Shown here: positions 56,562 through 64,000 of the stretch, piece after piece
Position numbering within the stretch: the stretch's first letter is position 1
Layout: every line of letters begins with the position of its first letter
Assembly (NCBI GenBank): GCA_030052745.1
Contig: JANBVO010000019.1
Coordinates: 620,001-684,000 of the forward strand
DNA from: Pleurostoma richardsiae
Lineage: Eukaryota; Ascomycota; Sordariomycetes; Calosphaeriales; Pleurostomataceae
DNA: 64,000 nucleotides
Direction: 5' to 3'
The notes under the pieces: model-generated
What the model was told of the DNA's origin: nothing
The model's input: the letters and a program-made list of their open reading frames with translations, nothing else
The model's database searches: none
Program-made: the position numbers and the translations under genes

Positions 56562-57479
56562 ATGTCGACGACCGCCCCAACCTACCAGCACGCCCTCCTC
56601 GCCGGCGCCCTATCCGGCACCACCGTCGACCTCTCCCTCTTCCCCCTCGACACCCTCAAGACCCGCCTGCAGTCCTCCTCCGGCTTCTGGGCCACCGGCG
56701 GCTTCCGCGGCGTCTACCGCGGCGTCGGCTCCGCCGTCGTCGGCTCCGCCCCCGGCGCCGCCTTCTTCTTCGTCACCTACGAGGCCGCCAAGTCCGCCCT
56801 GTCATCCTCCGCCCTCTTCCGCCCCTCCCCGGCCGCGTCGTCCCCTCTCCCCGGCGGGACAGACGCCGCCGCCGCCGCCGCCGTGGCCCCCCCCGGCGCC
56901 CTCATGCTCGAACACATGCTGGCCGCCTCCGCCGGCGAGGTCGCCGCCTGCGCCGTGCGCGTCCCCACCGAGGTCGTCAAGCAGCGCGCCCAGGCCGGCC
57001 AGCACGGGGGCTCCTCCGCCGCCGCGCTCTCCGCCATCCTCGCCCGGCGCCACGGCCCCGCCGGCCTGGCGGGGGTGTGGCGCGAGCTGTACCGCGGGTG
57101 GGGCATCACCGTCATGCGCGAGGTGCCCTTCACGATGGTGCAGTTCCCGCTGTGGGAGGCGCTCAAGGCGTGGGGCCGCCGCCGGCGCCGCGGCGACGGG
57201 CGCGACGTCGGCGGCCTGGAGAGCGGGCTGTACGGCAGCGCGGCGGGCGCGGTCGCCGCGGGGGTCACGACGCCGCTGGACGTGCTCAAGACGCGGGTCA
57301 TGCTCAGCGCGAGCAGGGAGAGGGTGTGGACCGCCGCCGCCGCGATACTGAGGGAGCACGGCGTGAGGCCCTTCTTCGCCGGGATAGGCCCGCGGGTCAT
57401 GTGGATCAGCGCGGGCGGCGCCATCTTCCTGGGGACTTACCAGTGGGCCATCAACACGCTGGAGGGCGGGAGGATATGA
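56562..57479 (+). CDS. PET8: Mitochondrial S-adenosylmethionine carrier (PET8/SAMC)
   Basis: Inner-membrane carrier that imports S-adenosylmethionine. Single exon, 305 aa. Three solute-carrier signatures of the form P-x-D/E-x-x-K/R: FPLDTLKTRLQ (about 27), VPTEVVKQRAQ (about 134) and TPLDVLKTRVM (about 237), each followed by the expected aromatic-Gly elements (GVYRGVGS, ELYRGWGITVMREVPFT, FFAGIGPRVMWIS). The GITVMREVPFTMVQFPLWE segment is characteristic of SAM carriers. Very GC-rich with Ala/Gly-rich loops, which produces long false frames on the opposite strand. Confidence 0.94.
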   Translation: MSTTAPTYQHALLAGALSGTTVDLSLFPLDTLKTRLQSSSGFWATGGFRGVYRGVGSAVVGSAPGAAFFFVTYEAAKSALSSSALFRPSPAASSPLPGGTDAAAAAAVAPPGALMLEHMLAASAGEVAACAVRVPTEVVKQRAQAGQHGGSSAAALSAILARRHGPAGLAGVWRELYRGWGITVMREVPFTMVQFPLWEALKAWGRRRRRGDGRDVGGLESGLYGSAAGAVAAGVTTPLDVLKTRVMLSASRERVWTAAAAILREHGVRPFFAGIGPRVMWISAGGAIFLGTYQWAINTLEGGRI

Positions 57480-57774
57480 GCTCTGCCGATGTGACGGCCG
57501 GGAAAGAGAACTAGCGACACCAACAAGCATGCGGCACTGAGCATCACCGAGGACGAGGGCGTGGGTCTCATGTCCGGGACGGAAGGACTCAACGCCGGTA
57601 TCATGTACAAAATATGTACCATTATAGACTATCCAGATCCCGCTGGGTAGGAGCCCCAGCAAGAGGTACTTTTATTCGGTATGTACATTACTCATAGAAG
57701 AGGGACATATATCCTTTAGATAGCATGCTGGGACGAGCCCACGAGAGAATATAAGAGACGACACCGCTCATACT

Positions 57775-60700
57775 CTACGCGCCAACCGGCACGGCTTGGT
57801 GTACCGCGTTGGGCGGGGCCTCCGCCTCCGCTTCAGGAGCAGGCTCTGGTTCTGGCGGCGGCGGCGGCGCGGGTATCGGGATCTCTTTCCTGCCGTTGGC
57901 CTTGTAGTACAGCACGATATCGTTGCCCCCCTTCCAGACATGTGCTCGGAGAGTAGCCAGACTCATGTTGGTAGGCAGCAGCTGAAATATCAGTCAGTAC
58001 AGGGCCTCCTCAGTTACTGCAGCGAAAGGGGGGAGGCTACATACCTGGTCGTTGCAGTACAACTCGAGATACTCTTCTGGTCGGAGGGCGTTCGGGTCCT
58101 CCTCGTCCTCCTCTTGCGGGTCGATGCGCTCAGCAACGTAGGCCAGGATCTTCTTCACCCTGAGCATTCTGTTCGCGTTCAGCCGGCTGTTGCCGTCCGC
58201 CGCCGCGACGCTCGGCAGGGAGTCCTGCCAGGGGTATAGCACGAAAGACACCTTGACGGGGTCCTTCTGCGGGATCGTGTTCTGTAGGAGGACCTCGCCG
58301 AGCCACATGGGCCCGCACTTCTCGATGATGTCCGCGTCGGCGCCCACCGTCTCCACGGTGCCCCTGTACAGCTCGGCGCTACCCCCGGAGGTCTCCTCCT
58401 GGATGATCACCTTTGTCCCCTGGGGCAGCTTCAGCACGGGCGTGTCGTTGGGGAGGCTCGGTGTGATCCGGCTCTCCACGAACTTGTCCGGGGTTTCGGC
58501 GAGCTGCTTCTCGTACTCATCCTGGATCTTCTGGATTACCCCCAGGAAGCAGTCATCGAACTCCTTCTCGTGGTTGGACGATGACTCAGACTCCTCAGCC
58601 TTCTCGTCCACTACCGCGGGCTTCTCCGTGGCTGTCGTCGATGCCGAGCGAGCCAGCTTCTTGGTGCCGAACGACATGCCCATGCGGAACTTCTTGCCGA
58701 ACGGCGTGCTGGGCGTTTTATCGCCTCTCTCCTTCTCCTTGTCCTTGTCCTTGCCGTTGTCGGTGGAAGTCTTGCCCCCCTTTTCGTCAGCTGTGGCTGC
58801 CGGCGCCTCCGCCGGTGTTGCTGCTGTCTTTGCACTGTCTACCGAGCCAATGGCATTCGAGAAGTAGTCTTCCTTGTCTACGGACTGGCGACTGATCTGG
58901 GAGGTCTTCCTATCAAGAGGGCTCATCGGGGTCGACGGCTCTTCCCGGACGCTCGAGAGCGGCATTGCCGGTGTGGCGAGGCCGATGCCCAAGCCGGGAG
59001 TGACGGGAGGGTATGACCCGTTCCCGCGTGGTGTGGTGACGGGCGATTCTGTGGCCTCCTCCCAGCTAAGACCGGGCGGTGGTATAGAGATCGAAGTCGG
59101 CGGTGCAGCCCGCGCAGCAGCCAAGCGCTTCTCAACAGCTTCGTCCAGCTTCTTGCGGTGCGCTTCGTCACGCTTGATCTCTTCGTCGATAAGATTTGCA
59201 AAGAGATACCGAAGGATCCACTTCCCAAGGTTTACTTCGCTCGCAATTAGAACAACAGGCACAGAATGAGAGGCTGAAGAGAGAGAACTTACTTCGCTGG
59301 TCCTCGCGGAACTCAATGGGCTCGTCCAAGACTAGTTCATCGGCGTACATCTCGGCATCGAAGCAGTTGAAGAGCTCCAGGACAACAGTGAGGTTGCCGG
59401 AGCTTGTATCAATGGAACACCACGGCGCGACGGCTTCTAACGTGTTCACGAGGGGCTCTACGTCTTCTAGATGCTTCTTCCCAAAACTCTGGATTGGTTT
59501 ACACTGGACTGGTGTCAGTATATGGGCCACTCATGCGAGGGAATCGTAGACCTGCCTGTATTAGATCCCATAATAGAACGTCTCCTGCAGTATCCAAAGT
59601 GAGGACCCGGCGCCGGTCGTTCAAGAGCCGGTGCTTAACCAGGCCGAACTGGCCTTCGATAGTGTCTTCGGGTAGGTGGTGGATCGGGTGGATCGAGGGT
59701 GTCGCCTGCGGCTCAGGGATGACCTCTGAGCCCTTCTTACTCAAAGCGACGCCGTTGACCGTAGTAGCTTCCGCATCTCTGGACAGTTGGGCAGGGAAGA
59801 CTGCCGTGTTGGAGATACGTAGGATCGAGGCAGCAGGGATTTCCTTCTTCTGCTGTTGTGGCGGCTGGCCGTTTATGTTTGGCACAGACCCAGATCTTGT
59901 CATGGTCGTCGATACGGAGGCGCGGTGCTGCCGGAATGCCTCGGGGAGCTGGATATCAGCGCCGGTGTCGACGTTCGGCCAGCGGTTGATCGATGAGCTT
60001 GAAGTGGTCGTCCATATGTAGTCGCCGCAGGCAATGACCTTCCCAACGCCATCGTTCTCCTGCGCGACCGCCAGCGACAGGCCGTCGTCCATCTCGCCCA
60101 GAGTGCCGCGGACGTCCGTTTTGACGACCAGGCCCGAGCGGTCGCTGCTGTAGAAGATGCCCAGGTCCGGGTCATCCGAGTACAGAGACCAGACGCTGTC
60201 GTTGTGCATGGTCAGGGTGTGAATGCAGCGACCGGCTGTGACACTCCAAACCTTGATGGTCTGGTCGGAGCTGGCGGTCATGACGGTGTCGCCGGCCTGA
60301 TTTACCAGGATGGCCCGGATGTTGTCTGTGTGCCCGACGAACTTGGAGATGCGCTTGCCTGACTTGGGGTCCCAGAGCCGCACAATGGACTCCGGACCGC
60401 CGCTGGCCAAGATGGTATCGTTGACGCTGAGGGCATAGACGGAGCCTTTCTCGGTTATCTCCTCACCCGAGACATCGATCTCCAGGGTCTTGCCACCGCC
60501 ATTGAGGTCCCACAGGTAGATCTTCCGGTCGAGTCCGCCCGAGGCCACCCAGTTCGCCTGCTGGTGTGCCGGGGTCGCAACGCACTTGACGTAGTCGGCG
60601 TGCTGCCCGATGGTCGCCGGTTCGCGGTCGCGGTCCGTGTGAGGCCGCCATACTTTGACCGTGAGATCCGAGGAGCAAGATACCAGGGCACTGTTATTTT

Positions 60701-61273
60701 GAGCCAGCACGATGTCATTGATCCAGTGTGTATGCGCCTGCGTCTGGGTGCGGAACGTAGTCTTCGGTTTGGGCTGGGCGGCCGCGCCATTCGGGGCTCC
60801 GCTGCTGCCGTCGCCGGGGGCCGTGGAATCGAGCACCGAGGAGGATGAGGAAGAGGCTCGGAGGTCTAAGTTGAGGTCCCAGGCGCATACGACGCCATCG
60901 CGACCGCCGGAGTAGCTGGATTGGTCAGTTTCTGTGCTCGTCAAGGCATTGGGCGGCGTTGGCGACGCTGGAGAGTGGAGGCTCACAGGATGGCGTTATC
61001 TCGGTCGACGGCGAGGCCATTGACGCCGAGTCTGTGGCCACCAGACTGCGATCCAGCTAGCGGAAGAACTGCAGAGCGAAGGCGACAGTGTCAGTTGAAA
61101 ACTGCAAGCAAGCCGCATTCATCATCGCCAGCCCCGGCGACACAACACACAGCAGCCAGCAGAGGAGGGCCAAGTGTGGCCACCCGCGTGGTTGCGTGCG
61201 GGGTTTCAGCAGGCCAAGAAGCAGAAGGGGAGCACGAACCGTAGCTGATCCTTTGGCGCGCCTTCTTGGCCAT
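57775..61273 (-). CDS. WDR48/UAF1-type WD40 protein (yeast Duf1, fission yeast Bun107)
   Basis: Partner that activates ubiquitin-specific proteases in WDR48-type complexes. Exons (minus): 61273-61240, 61068-60987, 60915-59556, 59503-59293, 59234-58045, 57981-57775 (1027 aa). The N-terminal WD40 propeller includes [67 protein letters not shown] and [14 protein letters not shown]. The C-terminal half has [52 protein letters not shown], and finally the DUF3337 domain ending in [19 protein letters not shown]. The third intron is best read as GC-AG (59555-59504); a GT donor at 59551 with a 43-nt intron is the alternative and would add three residues. A Ser/Lys/Glu-rich linker separates the two parts. 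Confidence 0.93.
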
Positions 61274-62518
61274 CGCGATTAGAAGGGCGAGGGGCGAATC
61301 ATGTGCAGCGGTCTGTCATGTGTGGAAGATATCGATACAGAGAAGCAAAATGGCTGCGAGTGTGGAGAGAGAGCTGTGACGACCGTTGAAGGCGTGCGTG
61401 TGCGTTCGTGCGTGCGTGCTATCGCGGTCGAAGCTTAATCAAGAGGGAGCCGGGCGCCGGGGCAGGCAAAGGCCTTACCGATGCCAGAGCGAATTAGGCG
61501 CGATAAGGCGTACTCCACCAGATCCCACCTGTATACAGCATACAGAGGTACTAGTGAGTACCTACTCTAGAATGCTGCATTCTCGAAGGATCACCAGTTC
61601 ATCTCTTCTCTTCTCGATTCCCGGTTTGGGTTCTACACTGCAGACTCCTCCCCTCCACGTTCTCGAGTCCTCCGGTGTTGGTCCCTACTGTTAAATGAAT
61701 TCTGGTGATCGCTCTCAGAATACCGTCGACCCGGAACTCGTCTCTCCCAGCTGGACTTGACGATCAACAGCACGAGGTACACATACAGCTGTTGCAGTTG
61801 GTCCTGTACAGCATGGGGTCGCACACCACATGGCCCGAATGACCTGCAGTCAGGTCACGCACTAAGCAACCTCGTCTAGAAGCACCGCGCTTGGGACGAA
61901 CTGGTCTGGTAGCGCTGGGACGGGCGGTGATAGGCAGGGACCGCACGAGTCTCTGCGCTGGCTGGGCTGGAACGGGGCAGACCCAGCATCATTGATCAGC
62001 CATCATCACTAGCGAGGCGTTACTCCGCATCGTCCACTCCCACTTGCAGCCTGCCACCGTGCCAGCGACGCTTGCGAGCTTCCTGATTGACGAATCCACC
62101 CCGGCCGAGACCCTGCAAGTCGAGACTAGCTCAGCAGTCTTACGGAGCAACAGCATCGCCAGTCCGGGGTTGTTACGCTGTTACGTAAGGCGGTCAGTAG
62201 TCCTAAGTCCGTTGTTGAACGACTGTCTTAACAGTCTAAGAACCATTCCGAGGTGCTGGACTACCTGACCACCTGGGTATTCAAGGAGTCAAGGGGTCAA
62301 GAGGCTAAGTGGCCTAGGATTTCCCCTATTGCCTGATGTTTGCACCTCCAGTTACGTGTCGTCTCCTACTGGAGAAGCTTCTCTTCTAACATACAACATG
62401 TGTATACAGCTTGCTTGCATCTGGTGTGCTTGTCTTCCCGCGACCCTCATGGCAGGTCGACGTACTCTCCAAACAGCCAGATCTTCTTGGGAGGCGTCGG
62501 GCCTTGGACAGAGCATTG
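61274..62518. other. Intergenic
   Basis: About 1.2 kb between the WDR48 start and the distal stop of the last gene. Contains a GTGCGTGCG-type simple run near 61397-61420. No supported gene. Confidence 0.45.
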
Positions 62519-63349
62519 TCAGCGCGTTTCTTCCTTCTTCTCCCACAAAGGCGTGACTCCGTTATTGTTGGGCAGGAGAATATTCTTACTGAACTCGATG
62601 TCCTCGCGTGTCTTCCTGGCCACTCCCTTAGCGCGTTTGCTCTCGCTGGGCGATGTGGCTGCCTCATCAACCTCTGCGCCGTTGCCTAAGTCCTCGCTCA
62701 CTGCCTTCTGGCTTCCATGATCCTCCGCCTGTTGGTCCTTTCCCTTGTGTTGACCACGACCGCTAGGTCCGGCAACAGTTTCTCTTCGTTGGTTGGGTCC
62801 TGGAGCACCATCCTAAGGTGCTGATGTCGAGGGTGTCACTGACGCAAAAGGTGCTGCGAATGATGCGGACGCTGCATAGGGACGGTACCTGGCCGTACTC
62901 ATGCTTGGAAGTCGTGGTATCTCAAGGTTTTGCCGACGCGGCCGAGCCGGTGGTAGGATAGGCGAGACGGGGGACAGGTACTGGTTGTATCCTGCTGCTG
63001 TTGCTTGCAGGTAAGACGCGCCTGGTGAGGGATCCTCGCGAGTTGTGGGTGTTGGCGGTGTGATGACGGGTAGGATGACTGGCGGGGGAGAAGCGACTGG
63101 TGATGGCTGGCCGCGTCCCCTTCGACAGTTGTCACAGAGGCTCTGCACCGGTCGTATTGCCTTTCTCTTCTTGCAGGAAGACCAGGCGTACATCTGCGGG
63201 TCCGTCTTTGTATCAAAGAGGAAGACAGCTTCCTCCAAGACCATGCGTGGGTCGTTCCAGCGACAGTTACGAGCTATGTGGCATGGCCAGGTGTTCTGGT
63301 ACTGCTCATGCTGGCAGTGCTGGTAGCGCGTGTATATGATGTTGCACAT
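62519..63349 (-). CDS. Unrecognised cysteine-containing protein with an in-frame TAG
   Basis: Unknown function. ATG at 63349 begins MCNIIYTRYQHCQHEQYQN. The first ~80 residues have spaced cysteines (HCQHE, WPCHIARNC, SSCKKRK, LCDNC) that could hold zinc; a Pro/Ser/Thr-rich region follows. The frame stops with TAG at 62815-62813 after 178 residues. The same frame then stays open for 97 more codons to a TGA at 62521-62519. That tail is charged and protein-like (EDLGNGAEVDEAAT, ESKRAKGVARK, FSKNILLPNNNGVTPLWEKK). Reading TAG as Trp would give 276 aa. The TAG is in a hairpin loop, as in the AMA1 gene. A spliced C-terminus is the main alternative, because CCTTAG is also a possible acceptor. The ATG choice follows the MC-type opening; the frame is open upstream. 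Confidence 0.6.
62804..62822 (-). promoter_or_regulatory. Hairpin around the second in-frame TAG, candidate A-to-I editing site
   Basis: Read on the minus strand: AGCACCTTAGGATGGTGCT. Arms 62822-62817 and 62809-62804 are perfectly complementary over six pairs. The seven-base loop UUAGGAU (62816-62810) contains the whole stop codon. The stop-codon adenosine is at 62814 with U on its 5' side. Confidence 0.55.
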
Positions 63350-64000
63350 CGTGAGAGAGAGAGGGAGGGAGAGCGAATTGTTGTTGAAGGGAGGCAGATG
63401 CGATGTTGAGGGTTTCGGCGCCGTGCTATGAGTCGGTTGTTTGACAAGCCAGAGAGTTTGACGCTGCGGCGAAGAATCGTAGAGTTCGGAAGCTGATGAG
63501 GCTTGAAAACTTAGGACGGGGAGATTGTTTGCGTGTGAGTACCTATCAGCTAGACAGGCCTGAAGTCGGCAAGGTGAAAAGGGGGTGAGTTTTGGGTGAA
63601 TCCCATTGTCTCTTTGATCAGAGTTCACTTGTACCATAGACCACGCACGGGTGGCTCTGTGCGACTCTCTCAGGGTCACTCCTTTCTTGCCTCTCCTTTC
63701 TCGTCTTTGTTTGACAGCTCTCTCTGCGTCAGAGCTATTCACGACCATCACGTCTGGGCATCGCACTGATTCAGCGTCGGTCATCTCCATGATGATCTTT
63801 AATCACAGGGAAGTTAGATGGGATCTAAGTACGGTTCTGCCCACCTACCATATCACTGCATAACCACTCTCACTTCAACCGACTATATGGGAGACTAACG
63901 GGCATTTAGGTTCTGGAATGGCCCTTGACGACCTGTTTGCTTGGATCTCCCGTTCTCCTAGACCGCTGCCATCTGCTGGCATACCGAGCTGTCCTCCTGG
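63350..64000. other. Intergenic to window edge
   Basis: About 650 bases upstream of the last gene. A GA-rich run (about 63350-63375) lies just before the start codon. A long minus-strand frame reaches 63790 but shows no conserved sequence before the MCN start. No other gene is supported. Confidence 0.45.

Noticed and set aside
1-64000. tRNA, 5S rRNA and transposon sequences
   Set aside because: I scanned by eye for tRNA B-box consensus and familiar rRNA or transposase signatures and found none; a covariance-model scan could still reveal small RNAs.

Overview
This is a nuclear window from a filamentous ascomycete, almost certainly a Sordariomycete. Most genes carry 1-5 short spliceosomal introns (about 50-130 nt, GTRNGT donors, CTRAY-like branch points). 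Gene content includes Zn2Cys6 regulators, Dal5-family transporters, secreted aspartic protease, HAS1, BET4, PET8, SYN8 and an AMA1-type APC/C activator. Exon joins below were worked out by hand from splice signals, reading phase and recalled family conservation. Every multi-exon model was checked to have a length divisible by three.

Layout. 1-6.4 kb: the 5' part of a dynamin-like GTPase and a secreted GMC oxidoreductase. 6.4-8.3 kb: a three-KH-domain RNA-binding protein. 9.8-23.7 kb: a run of seven accessory genes (cupin, DszA/NtaA-type FMN monooxygenase, Zn2Cys6 regulator, Dal5-family transporter, Baeyer-Villiger-type monooxygenase, aldo-keto reductase, TauD-type dioxygenase). With no PKS, NRPS or terpene synthase, this looks like an uptake and degradation cluster, possibly for an organosulfur or cyclic ketone compound. 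25-36 kb: sparse and lineage-variable, with a tandem-repeat protein, a small cysteine protein, a DUF829/PaxU-like hydrolase and a secreted aspartic protease. 36-61 kb: mostly conserved housekeeping genes (PFK2/FBPase2, HAS1, SYN8, AMA1, BET4, TilS, PET8/SAM carrier, WDR48), interrupted by a small secreted cysteine-rich protein and a histidine acid phosphatase. 62.5-63.4 kb: an unrecognised small protein gene.

Main discovery. The AMA1-type gene (minus strand, 48577-45549) is interrupted in frame by a single TAG at 45857-45855, exactly where I expect a tryptophan in the last WD40 repeat. The same frame then continues 101 codons to the conserved end of the family, including the terminal Ile-Arg tail. 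The A of this TAG sits in the loop of a perfect small hairpin with U on its 5' side, the recalled context of sexual-stage A-to-I mRNA editing in Sordariomycetes (UAG to UGG, Trp). A second minus-strand gene (63349-62519) also has an in-frame TAG (62815-62813) in the loop of a perfect 6-bp hairpin, followed by 97 open codons. Both loops contain the pentamer UAGGA. This suggests that two genes here make stage-dependent full-length proteins through stop-codon editing. The second case is weaker, because alternative splicing could also explain it.

I saw no tRNA, rRNA, transposon or CRISPR array.
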